Origin: an uncultured Anaeroplasmataceae bacterium
Lineage (GTDB): Bacteria > Bacillota_I > Bacilli_A > Acholeplasmatales > Anaeroplasmataceae
Length of the DNA stretch: 64,000 nt
NCBI GenBank assembly: GCA_947589245.1
Contig: CANQBD010000002.1
Coordinates: forward strand, 27,680 to 91,679
Direction of reading: 5' to 3'
Position 1 is the stretch's first letter; every line of letters begins with the position of its first letter. The position numbers were made by a program, and so were the translations under genes. This document shows positions 44,409 through 52,842 of the stretch, one piece after another. Under the pieces are notes generated by a model. That model had not been told where the DNA came from, made no database searches, and saw nothing but the letters and a program-made list of their open reading frames with translations.

Positions 44409-47194
44409 TGAAAAAAATAAAAAAATTATTTAGCTTAGTTACATTATTCTTACTTATTGTAACTTTGGCCTCATGTGATTCTTCTACTCCTATTAATACA
44501 ACTGTTCCAACATCTAGTTTAGACTTAAATTCAGTTGTAGCTAGTGCTGGAGATTTCGAAGTTAAAAATGATCTTTACTATACACGCTTAAGAGCTTTAG
44601 GCTATGACACAGTATATAAGAATATTCGTAAGGTTCTATTTGCCGAAGAATATGCTTATATTCAAACTCAAATTAATTTTGACAACAAGCTAGATAATGA
44701 CTATGAAGAGGAATTATTCGATGCTTATGCAAGTGACCTTTTTGCTACTAACAATCCTGAAACATTTGAGGATTATACTGATGAAGAAGTAACTGAATAT
44801 ATTGCAAAATATATTGATAGTTGTTCTAATAAAGGTATATTTATTACTAAAGAACAATGCTTAAACTATGTTATTACTGATGATAAACTAAATTTTGTCT
44901 TCCGTTATATTCCTCAAGAAATACTAGAAGAAAAGATGCTTGATATAGCTATTAATAAAGCTGCTAAAGATGCTCTTGAAAAAATTGTTGATGAAGAAAG
45001 AATTGAAGATGAAGATGGCAAATTAATATCTAATTCAAATTATATTTCTGAAGATAACATTAAGACTTATTTTGAGGGAACATATCGTAACTATGGTACC
45101 TACCAAGCTATTGTTATTCAATTTAATAATCTAACTGAAGCAAGAGAAACTATTAAAAAAGTTGAAAATATCGTTGGTCCTCTAACTGATGATAATGCTT
45201 TAGAATTCTATGTAACTCTTTATAATACATATTACAATTATCGACCTCATCAGCTTAGCTTAAGTAATCCATTTAGTTCTACTGCTAAAACTGAGTTTGT
45301 GGTAAATAAAGATAAGGATGAATTAAGTGAAATCTCAAGTGCTATTAAGAGCGTTATAACAGACACTTTAGATGAAGATTATCAATACTTAATTAGGCCA
45401 TTTAATCAAAACAATAAATACGTAATGATTTATCGGGGTTCTACTGAATATTCAGTCAACAAGGAATATAATTTCACTCCATTAAATGAAGAAATTGACT
45501 GGTCTGACTTAGTTACAAATGATACTGCTTTAGCTGCAGTTAAAGCAATTATTAGAGATAAACTAATTGATGAAAAAGTGTCAAGTTATACAAGCAAAGT
45601 TATTCAAGAAAGAATTGAAAATGCGGAAATTGAAATTTACGACCCTTATTTTGAATATCGTTTCCATAGTAATTTTGAAGATGATTATGACTTAATTACT
45701 CCTGAAAAATTTGATAATGATAATATTTTCAAGGTATCATACAATAATAATACTTCTACTTATTCTGTTGTTAATTTCTACAATGAACAATCTAGAATCA
45801 GCGGTTTATCTGTTGTTGTTGATTTATTAAAATATGATTATGTATATCAATATATCGATCGTTATTTAGATGAAGATGATATTTCAAACTATGAAAGTCA
45901 AATTGATTCTGCAATTGAAGCATTCAATAAAAATGAAAATTCTACTTATTCTAGCAATCTAGGTGAAGGTTTATTCTTGTTAGGTACTTATGGTTATGCC
46001 ACAAGAGATGATGCATTAAAATACAATCTTCTAAGTTCTCGGGTTTTGAATAGTTATCTATCTGAATCTGTTTTCGATGAATGGGCTAAAGTTAATGAAG
46101 ATGGCACATATCCCGATACTCATGACATTGATTATGATAAGTTAAATATTTTAGAAAATATTTTAGCAGCTGGTAATGATAACTATAATAATCTATTTTC
46201 TATTAATATTGACCACATCTTAATTTATATTGATGATGATTCAGATGGTACACCTGATGATCCAAAGAAATTCCTTAGAGATTTTACTCCAGAACAAAAA
46301 ACAGAATTTGAATCTGCTTTATTAGAATTAGCTAAGGCTATTTATAATGAAGCAAATTGTGAAGATCTTACTCGTTCTAACGATATTATGGAAATATTAA
46401 ATTATGTTGTTACAGCATATAGTAAAAATGAAACACTATTCTCTGATTCAACTAAAACATGGGCAGATTATAAGAAATATAACTTCTTACTTCGAGTAGA
46501 ATCTCTTTCTTCAAGTGGTGATACTACTCAAAGTAATGTCAGCAATTATGTTAAAGAATTTGCTGATTATGTTAAGGAATTATATAAAACAGCTACAGAA
46601 AACAATTTAGTTGTTGATGAAGATAATCCTGTATTCTACTATGTAAAATCCCAAAAAGATGCTCCTAGTTCAATGGATGATATTTGTTCTACTGAATTTG
46701 GTTATCATATGATTATTGTTAACGATTATGATTTGCCAGATAAAACTGAAAAAACTGAGTCTTCAGATATTAATGGTTACTACCGTGATATAAACATTCT
46801 TCTTAATGAAAAAGATTCTGATACAACTGATGATAACATCTATGTAATTGTTCCAAACCTTTATAATGAAGGTGATGATACAAAGGCTACAATGGATCAA
46901 CTATTTACCTATTATGTCCAGCTTCAAAAGGGTGTTACTTCTTCTTTAGATACTGTATTAAGAGAAGTTTTAAGTTCTATGTTTGGCGATGCAATTACTA
47001 GATATACATCTACTAATTTCCAAACCTTCTTATTATTCAAAAAACTTGATATTGAAGTAACTAATAATCCGTTGTTAACACAACAATTAGCTAATTATGA
47101 AGGCTATCTAATTAGACTATCTCAAGACTATAATGCCGATGATCAATTTACATCTTGGTATGATGGTTCATTAAATTGGGATCGTCCTTACTAA
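44408..47194 (+). CDS. Very large PrsA/SurA-like lipoprotein with retained parvulin histidines
   Basis: A 928-residue lipoprotein paralogous to the preceding protein. The signal peptide ends in lipobox TLASC. The mature start (VVASAGDFEVKNDLYYTRLRA) parallels the SurA-like N-terminal segment. A parvulin-type core near 600-770 keeps both family histidines: DHILIYID (H603) and TEFGYHMIIV (H767), separated by about 165 residues instead of the usual ~80, so the domain carries an insertion that begins with an Asp-rich DDDSDGTPDD. Function inferred: peptidyl-prolyl isomerase/foldase for secreted proteins. It overlaps the previous gene (TAATG) and is followed by a bidirectional terminator. Confidence 0.65.
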   Translation: MKKIKKLFSLVTLFLLIVTLASCDSSTPINTTVPTSSLDLNSVVASAGDFEVKNDLYYTRLRALGYDTVYKNIRKVLFAEEYAYIQTQINFDNKLDNDYEEELFDAYASDLFATNNPETFEDYTDEEVTEYIAKYIDSCSNKGIFITKEQCLNYVITDDKLNFVFRYIPQEILEEKMLDIAINKAAKDALEKIVDEERIEDEDGKLISNSNYISEDNIKTYFEGTYRNYGTYQAIVIQFNNLTEARETIKKVENIVGPLTDDNALEFYVTLYNTYYNYRPHQLSLSNPFSSTAKTEFVVNKDKDELSEISSAIKSVITDTLDEDYQYLIRPFNQNNKYVMIYRGSTEYSVNKEYNFTPLNEEIDWSDLVTNDTALAAVKAIIRDKLIDEKVSSYTSKVIQERIENAEIEIYDPYFEYRFHSNFEDDYDLITPEKFDNDNIFKVSYNNNTSTYSVVNFYNEQSRISGLSVVVDLLKYDYVYQYIDRYLDEDDISNYESQIDSAIEAFNKNENSTYSSNLGEGLFLLGTYGYATRDDALKYNLLSSRVLNSYLSESVFDEWAKVNEDGTYPDTHDIDYDKLNILENILAAGNDNYNNLFSINIDHILIYIDDDSDGTPDDPKKFLRDFTPEQKTEFESALLELAKAIYNEANCEDLTRSNDIMEILNYVVTAYSKNETLFSDSTKTWADYKKYNFLLRVESLSSSGDTTQSNVSNYVKEFADYVKELYKTATENNLVVDEDNPVFYYVKSQKDAPSSMDDICSTEFGYHMIIVNDYDLPDKTEKTESSDINGYYRDINILLNEKDSDTTDDNIYVIVPNLYNEGDDTKATMDQLFTYYVQLQKGVTSSLDTVLREVLSSMFGDAITRYTSTNFQTFLLFKKLDIEVTNNPLLTQQLANYEGYLIRLSQDYNADDQFTSWYDGSLNWDRPY

Positions 47195-47196
47195 CA

Positions 47197-47245
47197 AAAT
47201 AAAAAAAATCACTTCCAATTATAAAACGAAGTGATTTTTTTATTT
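47197..47245. terminator. Bidirectional terminator between the foldase pair and tex
   Basis: Eleven-pair stem AAAATCACTTC/GAAGTGATTTT. T-runs flank both sides, so it can end the plus-strand foldase operon and the minus-strand tex. Confidence 0.85.
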
Positions 47246-47254
47246 TTATAAATA

Positions 47255-49423
47255 TTACATTTTATAAAGAGCCAACCCTAATTTATGGCGATCATAATCA
47301 ATGTCAATAACATAAACATGAACCTCATCGCCAACACTTAAAATATCAGATGGATGATTGACCTTTTGCATAGACATTTTAGAAATATGAACTAAACCAT
47401 CATACTTAACACCACAATCGATAAATGCCCCAAAGTCTACAACATTACGAACAATACCATCCAATTCATCACCAATTTTTATATCTTCAAAATGCATAAT
47501 ATCGCTTCTAAGCTTTAAACCAGAATAACTATCTCTTATATCACGTAATGGAGCTACAAAGGCATCTAAGATGTCATCTAAAGTATAACGGTCAATGTTT
47601 AATTCTTTAACTAAGGCAACTCTATCAAGACCAGCAACTGCCTCTTTCATCTCAGCACTACCTAAAGACTTAGAATCTAATTTAAGAAGCTTTAGAAGCT
47701 GATTAGCCTTATCATAGCTTTCAGGATGAATAGGGGTCATATCAAGAGGATTGGTACCATCAATAATTCTTAAGAAACCAACACATTGCTCATACGTTTT
47801 TGGTCCTAGCTTAGCAACTTTCTTTAGTTCATCACGAGCTGTAAATTTACTATTTTGTTCACGATAATCAATAATATTTTTGGCAACACTTTTAGATAGA
47901 CCAGAAACATAACTAAGTAAAGATGGCGAACAAGTATTTAAATTAACACCAACTTTGTTTACAGCATCAACTACAACATCTTCCAAAGATTTATTTAATT
48001 TATTTTGAGCAACATCGTGTTGATATTGACCAACACCAATTGACTTTGGATCAATCTTTACTAACTCAGCAAGTGGATCTTGAATTCTTCTGCCAATTGA
48101 AATAGCAGAACGTTGTTCAACCGATAATTCAGGAAATTCCTCTATGGCAAGAGGTGATGCTGAATATACTGAGGCACCAGCTTCACTAACAACAGCATAT
48201 TTAGAACTTAAGCCATTTTCTTTAATTACTTCTGCTATAAAGCTTTCAGTTTCTCTACTGGCAGTACCATTCCCAATTGCAATAATTTCTACTTTATATT
48301 TATTAATTAAATCAACTATTGTCTTTTTAGATTTTTCTAAAAGATGAGGATCAACCGTAGAACCTTTTGATTTTTCATTAGGATAAATAACTCCAATTTC
48401 TAAAACCTTTGAGCTAGGCGAAATTACTGCAAGCTTACAACCTGTTCTAAAGGCAGGATCAACACCTAAAACAACCCGTCCTTTCATAGGAGCTTGTAAT
48501 AACAGGTGTTGCAAATTTAAAGAGAAAATATGAATAGCTTGTTCTTCGGCCTTTTCACTTAAAATACTTCTAATTTCTCTTTCAATAGAGGGAGCTATTA
48601 ACCGCTTATACGCATCGTTTGTAGCTTCGACAAGCTCAGGATAGAAAAGTGACTGACGATTATGAGTTACACCATAAATTATATAATTAATATCTCTTTC
48701 AGGTTGTAGTTCGACAGAAACTGTTATAACATTTTCGTTTTCGGCACGATTCAAAGCTAAGACACGATGAGGTTTGATATAAGCTAGTTTTTCTTTTGCA
48801 TCATAATAATTCTTATATTTTTCTTCAGGGTCAGCATCATTATTTTTCTTTTTCGAACTGATAGTTCCAAATTTTAAAGCTGCTTCTCTAATATGCTTAC
48901 GATAAGATGCTTCATCAGAAATTCTTTCAGCCACAATATATTTAGCTTGAGTTAAAGCCTCTTCCATCGTTGGAACCTTATCATTTAAAAAAGGTTTAAC
49001 AATCTCTTCCCTGTCACCGCTTGGTAATAGTTGCATTATAATATCAGCTAAAGGTTCTAAACCAAGAGCTATTGCCTCAGTAGCTTTAGTTTTCTTCTTC
49101 TCCTTAAATGGCCGATATAGATCATCAACCTCAATAAGTTTAGTAGCTTCATTAATACTAGCTCTTAATTCATCTGTCATCAATCCTTTTTCCTCAATTA
49201 TTCTAATGACATCATCTTTACGCTTTTGGAGAGCTAGACCATATTTATATTCTTCATCAATTACCCTTATTTCTTCCTCATTTAAACCACCTGTAGCTTC
49301 TTTACGATATCTTGCAATAAAGGCTACAGTTTTTTCATCTGCTAATAATTCTAAAACAGCTTTGATTTGTTCAACCTTAATTTTTAATCTTTCAGCTATC
49401 TCTAATAATAAATTCTCATCCAT
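47255..49423 (-). CDS. tex: Tex-family RNA-binding transcription accessory protein
   Basis: A 722-residue protein with all Tex domains: N-terminal helical region (FIARYRKEATGGLNEEEIR, YRPFKEKKKT), YqgF-like RNase H fold (GVDPAFRTGCKLAVIS), helix-hairpin-helix pairs (SGLSKSVAKNIIDYR, KLGPKTYEQCVGFLRI), NPLDMTPIHPESY, and a C-terminal S1 domain (GDELDGIVRNVVDFGAFID). Tex promotes transcription-related rearrangements and stress tolerance. TTG at 49435 opens the frame, but GGAGG lies after it, so ATG at 49423 is chosen. Confidence 0.95.
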   Translation of the reverse strand: MDENLLLEIAERLKIKVEQIKAVLELLADEKTVAFIARYRKEATGGLNEEEIRVIDEEYKYGLALQKRKDDVIRIIEEKGLMTDELRASINEATKLIEVDDLYRPFKEKKKTKATEAIALGLEPLADIIMQLLPSGDREEIVKPFLNDKVPTMEEALTQAKYIVAERISDEASYRKHIREAALKFGTISSKKKNNDADPEEKYKNYYDAKEKLAYIKPHRVLALNRAENENVITVSVELQPERDINYIIYGVTHNRQSLFYPELVEATNDAYKRLIAPSIEREIRSILSEKAEEQAIHIFSLNLQHLLLQAPMKGRVVLGVDPAFRTGCKLAVISPSSKVLEIGVIYPNEKSKGSTVDPHLLEKSKKTIVDLINKYKVEIIAIGNGTASRETESFIAEVIKENGLSSKYAVVSEAGASVYSASPLAIEEFPELSVEQRSAISIGRRIQDPLAELVKIDPKSIGVGQYQHDVAQNKLNKSLEDVVVDAVNKVGVNLNTCSPSLLSYVSGLSKSVAKNIIDYREQNSKFTARDELKKVAKLGPKTYEQCVGFLRIIDGTNPLDMTPIHPESYDKANQLLKLLKLDSKSLGSAEMKEAVAGLDRVALVKELNIDRYTLDDILDAFVAPLRDIRDSYSGLKLRSDIMHFEDIKIGDELDGIVRNVVDFGAFIDCGVKYDGLVHISKMSMQKVNHPSDILSVGDEVHVYVIDIDYDRHKLGLALYKM

Positions 49424-49443
49424 ATTAACCTCCAAAAATATAA

Positions 49444-49461
49444 GCCTTCAAAATTGAAGGC
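49444..49461 (-). terminator. Hairpin after the thioredoxin-fold-like gene, possible terminator
   Basis: GCCTTCA, loop ATTT, TGAAGGC, followed by TTATATTTTT on the minus strand. The T-run is broken and leads straight into the tex ribosome binding site, so termination may be partial. Confidence 0.5.
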
Positions 49462-49470
49462 CTTAAATAA

Positions 49471-50172
49471 CTAGCTTAAACTATTAATAAAATTAATTGC
49501 GTAGCCGATTGAAGAGCTTAAAATTTCTTTCCAATCTCCTGTTGAAACAGGACGTGTCACTTCTGTGCCATCTAAAGTATAGGTTACATCCTTTTTAAAC
49601 TCACCCTCAGACATATAAATGAATGTTGGTGAATAAATATCATTTGATCCTGAATTTAGGGCACCAAAATCAGAGTCGGTAACTATTCCAACATTTACAC
49701 TAGAATCAACACTAACATCTACTATATATAAATCAATAATAACACCTTTTTCTTTAGCTAGGTTAACAGCATATTGTAAATCAGCTAAACGAGTAATTAG
49801 TGTATCATAATCTTCATTATAATTTTCTTCATCTAATTCATCAGCGTAGAAGGCATTACCATCATAAGTGAAAACAAAAATATTATCAATATTATTTCCA
49901 CTCTTAATATAACGAACAATTGTTTGATAATTTTCTTTTGTAAAAGTTACTTCATTTTCACCATTGCTTGTCTTAACTGGATCAGCAAAGTAAATTTTAT
50001 CAGAAACATATTCTTCTTCGCCTCTTGTTCCAAAATAAACTCCTAAGCCTACACCTAAGCCAATTACAACTACAGCTACTAATGTTATAATAAACCATTT
50101 TAAACTAAATGAACTTTCTTTTTTTTGATTTTTTGTACTGGTTCTAGAAACCTTCTTAACCGCTCTAGCCAA
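49471..50172 (-). CDS. Membrane-anchored extracytoplasmic protein, possible thioredoxin fold without CXXC
   Basis: A 233-residue protein with a basic N-terminus (KKVSRTSTKNQKKE), one membrane helix (WFIITLVAVVVIGLGVGLG) and an acidic extracytoplasmic domain. VEVNIFVFTYDG-type strand (NIFVFTYDGNAFYAD), a helix, LYIVDVSVD, and SPTFIYMSEGEF resemble the order of a thioredoxin fold, with the SPT near the cis-proline loop. No CXXC is present. Family not recognised; the fold is inferred from pattern only. It lies upstream of tex on the same strand, with no clear function. Confidence 0.5.
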   Translation of the reverse strand: MARAVKKVSRTSTKNQKKESSFSLKWFIITLVAVVVIGLGVGLGVYFGTRGEEEYVSDKIYFADPVKTSNGENEVTFTKENYQTIVRYIKSGNNIDNIFVFTYDGNAFYADELDEENYNEDYDTLITRLADLQYAVNLAKEKGVIIDLYIVDVSVDSSVNVGIVTDSDFGALNSGSNDIYSPTFIYMSEGEFKKDVTYTLDGTEVTRPVSTGDWKEILSSSIGYAINFINSLS

Positions 50173-50278
50173 TATTAACGCCTCCTTTATAAAGCATCTA
50201 TAATATTATAAAATAAAACAGCTATAAATTCAAGAAAAATCACCAATTTTATTATGCTATTTAACAGATAAACATATA

Positions 50279-50307
50279 CAAAAAAAAGGTCAAATGAATT
50301 GACCTTT
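50279..50307 (-). terminator. Terminator of the YdcC-like gene
   Basis: AAAGGTCAA, loop TTCAT, TTGACCTTT, then TTTTG on the minus strand, next to the gene's stop. Confidence 0.85.
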
Positions 50308-50314
50308 ATTATAT

Positions 50315-51268
50315 CTAAGCTAAAGAGATGCTTGAAGCTATAGATAAATAATCATCTACACTTAGCGTTTCTGAATATATTGATATTTCATAGCCATTAA
50401 GATAATATCTCATACAATTATCGGCTAACAAACATAAACCACTTTCTAAAAATTCAATATCATTATAATCCTCAATCGCAACAACCTCAGATGATACTTC
50501 CACTTTATTTACAATTATAACATAGGATTGTTCCCCGCTATAACATAAAATAGTTGTATCATTTTTAATACTTGAAGAAGCTAAGCTACTACCTTCAACT
50601 ACATAACCAGCTGTAATAGATAAGCTAGTTTCACTTTCGTTAGGTCCTTCTTCAGCTTGATTCAAATACTTTTTCTCATTAAAATTATCTTTACCTAAAT
50701 TGCTATTAGGAGTGAAAGTATCAAAATCAACCCTTATAATTTCTTCATTATTACCATTTAAAAATACAGTTTGTTTAGGAATAAAATTCTCATCACAAGT
50801 ATAACGCATCTTAGTAAGTCTCTGGTTAGTTTTATGACTTATCTTACATTCAATAACAATTAATTGATCATTTTGAGTTCCTGTAGCCTCAGAATCGGCT
50901 TTTATATCCTTATTTATAGCTTCTAGCAAATAAGCATGAGAACTATTTAGAGGCCAGTTACTATCAAATTTAAATTCCTTATTTAAGGAAGGAGTTATAA
51001 CAAAGACACCACTATCATTTTTAATAATTAATTGTTCGGAATCTCCCTTAAAGCTAACCTTATAATAGTTTGGTGATAAATAGTCAACATCGACATTTAA
51101 ACTGACATTCTTATCAGGACGATTAATCGACATTCTTGAAGTCAAACTATAGGAAGTTAATCCTGACAAGTAATTTGTAACTCTTGTTACTTCATTGGCA
51201 CTATCTTGACTTTGACATCCCGTTAATAAAACTATGCATAATAACATTAAACCAAGTATTCTTTTCAT
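50315..51268 (-). CDS. YdcC-like LolA-fold lipoprotein
   Basis: A 317-residue lipoprotein with lipobox LLTGC. The segment IIKNDSGVFVITPSLNKEFKF, DSNWPLNSSHAYLLEAINKDI matches the LolA-like YdcC family (outer-membrane-lipoprotein-sorting fold). In Bacillus, ydcC lies next to acpS and is a sporulation gene; a related lipoprotein, GerS, is needed for spore germination in Clostridioides. Here it is likewise downstream of acpS on the same strand, with an opposite-strand DUF378 gene between. C-terminal ~90 residues are less conserved. Function in this organism is inferred from homology. Confidence 0.8.
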   Translation of the reverse strand: MKRILGLMLLCIVLLTGCQSQDSANEVTRVTNYLSGLTSYSLTSRMSINRPDKNVSLNVDVDYLSPNYYKVSFKGDSEQLIIKNDSGVFVITPSLNKEFKFDSNWPLNSSHAYLLEAINKDIKADSEATGTQNDQLIVIECKISHKTNQRLTKMRYTCDENFIPKQTVFLNGNNEEIIRVDFDTFTPNSNLGKDNFNEKKYLNQAEEGPNESETSLSITAGYVVEGSSLASSSIKNDTTILCYSGEQSYVIIVNKVEVSSEVVAIEDYNDIEFLESGLCLLADNCMRYYLNGYEISIYSETLSVDDYLSIASSISLA

Positions 51269-51375
51269 TTTTCCACCTATCTTCTATAATCACTAAACAA
51301 TATGCTTATATTTTTCAAGGTATGCATAAAACCAAACCTTTTAGTAAAAACTATTGATAAAGGAGGAAAATGAAA

Positions 51376-51588
51376 ATGTCTATTATACAAAAAATAGCCC
51401 TAGTCTTTACCATCATTGGTGGTATCAACTGGGCTTTAGTAGGAATATTCAATTTTAACCTTGTTACTTGGTTGTTCCAAGAAGGTAGTATAGTAACTAG
51501 AATTGTTTATATTGTGGTTGGTATTTGCGCAGTATTTAACATAATTGCGTTATTCATCCCTAATCGTCATCATTTGTTAGAAGAATAG
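51376..51588 (+). CDS. DUF378 family small membrane protein
   Basis: A 70-residue protein with two membrane helices. QKIALVFTIIGGINWALVGIFNF and the following RIVYIVVGICAVFNIIALF fit the DUF378 pattern. Function unknown. Two ATGs are in frame; GGAGG is nine bases before the second (51376), which is chosen over 51370. It runs opposite to its neighbours, lies between acpS and the YdcC-like gene, and its last 29 bases overlap the 3' end of acpS. Confidence 0.8.
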   Translation: MSIIQKIALVFTIIGGINWALVGIFNFNLVTWLFQEGSIVTRIVYIVVGICAVFNIIALFIPNRHHLLEE

Positions 51589-51901
51589 CCACCGCAATAC
51601 TATAATTATCTGTATGAGATAAACTAATTTGGAGCTTAACTGCTTTATTTTCTATTAAAGCATAAGGAGCTCCATTTTTTTTATTTAAAATAGCAATTTT
51701 AGAATAATCAATAAAATGCTCATAGCATTTAATGATTGCTTCTTTTGTCGCCCATCTTGAAGCTAAATATTCTAATTTTCTTTTCTCATCATTGATAGTT
51801 GTATAATATACTAATTCCTCATTGCTTAAAACACGTCTACAAAAACGTTCATCCCTATTAACTATATCTTTATGTTCAACTAAGTCAATTCCTATTTTCA
51901 T
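51560..51901 (-). CDS. acpS: Holo-[acyl-carrier-protein] synthase
   Basis: Transfers 4'-phosphopantetheine from CoA to AcpP (gene at 16155-16388). The 113-residue protein has GIDLVEHKDI with the metal Asp, FCRRVLSNEE, LASRWATKEAIIK and the SLSHTDNYSIAVA end typical of AcpS. The ATG is two bases after the whiA stop, so both are co-transcribed. The 3' end overlaps the opposite DUF378 gene. Confidence 0.95.
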   Translation of the reverse strand: MKIGIDLVEHKDIVNRDERFCRRVLSNEELVYYTTINDEKRKLEYLASRWATKEAIIKCYEHFIDYSKIAILNKKNGAPYALIENKAVKLQISLSHTDNYSIAVAILLTNDDD

Positions 51902-51903
51902 AA

Positions 51904-52839
51904 TTATTGTCTTCTTCTTTCAAAATCTAATGCAATTTCCTTAATCTTTCTAAATCGATGATTAAGCCCTGATTTAGTAATATTTTCATTATAAGTATTA
52001 TTAATAATAACAATTAATTCAGAAAAGGAAGCTTCAGGATTTTCTTTTCTAACTTTCATTACTAATAATAGTTTAGGGTCAAGCTTTTCTAAAGGATAAT
52101 TATATTCTAAATATCTAATGTACTTTAATTGTTCCAAAGATGAACGATTCGTTTTTTGTTGATTAGCAACTTCAATATTCAAACTCCTATTGACATCAGC
52201 AGAAAGCTGACGCTTAATTAAAACATTTTCAAATTCGTTCATAATGACATTTGCTCCTAAACGCCGCAAAAATTCAACAATTTTATCCTTTTCCTTAATG
52301 TAGATAATAAGACTATGCCGTCTCCTAGCTATTCTAGCATTAAGTTCATAATAATTCATTAATCTTTGAATAAATAAAGCTTCAGATTCTTTATCTGTCG
52401 TAATCTCTAAATGATAATTAGAGGTCTTAGGATCATTGACACTCCCCTTAGCTAAAAAGGCTCCTCTTAGATAAGCACTAATTGTCAAAGGATTATAGAG
52501 AATATCATCTTTCTTATTTGTTCCTTCTTGAATTAAACCTAAATCTTCAATTATAGTTTGAGCAGATGCCATAATAGTACAAGAATAAATAGTTTGATGC
52601 TTAAGCTTTTGCATAGTATGTGAGGCAATAACATATTCAGAATTAATATAGAATTTTTTAATTAAACTAATATAATACCTGATGATATGTAAATTAGAAT
52701 TAGAGAAAACCAGTTTCAAAGGGTTAGCTAATACTATTTCACTACTCAATCTTAAAAATGCTTCAAGTTCAACTAGATGTGCGGAAGCATTCATATTAAA
52801 TTTTAAAATATCTTCCTTTACATCATGTGAATAGCTCAT
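51904..52839 (-). CDS. whiA: DNA-binding protein WhiA
   Basis: A 311-residue WhiA: N-terminal LAGLIDADG-like homing-endonuclease fold without catalytic residues (YLRGAFLAKGSVNDPKTSNYHLEI) and a C-terminal helix-turn-helix (ENPEASFSELIVI, ITKSGLNHRFRKIKEIA). WhiA influences cell division and chromosome segregation in bacilli and sporulation in Streptomyces. No rapZ/glmR-type neighbours are present here, although these are usual companions. It starts three bases after the Lgt-PpaX stop. Confidence 0.94.
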   Translation of the reverse strand: MSYSHDVKEDILKFNMNASAHLVELEAFLRLSSEIVLANPLKLVFSNSNLHIIRYYISLIKKFYINSEYVIASHTMQKLKHQTIYSCTIMASAQTIIEDLGLIQEGTNKKDDILYNPLTISAYLRGAFLAKGSVNDPKTSNYHLEITTDKESEALFIQRLMNYYELNARIARRRHSLIIYIKEKDKIVEFLRRLGANVIMNEFENVLIKRQLSADVNRSLNIEVANQQKTNRSSLEQLKYIRYLEYNYPLEKLDPKLLLVMKVRKENPEASFSELIVIINNTYNENITKSGLNHRFRKIKEIALDFERRRQ

Positions 52840-52842
52840 AAA

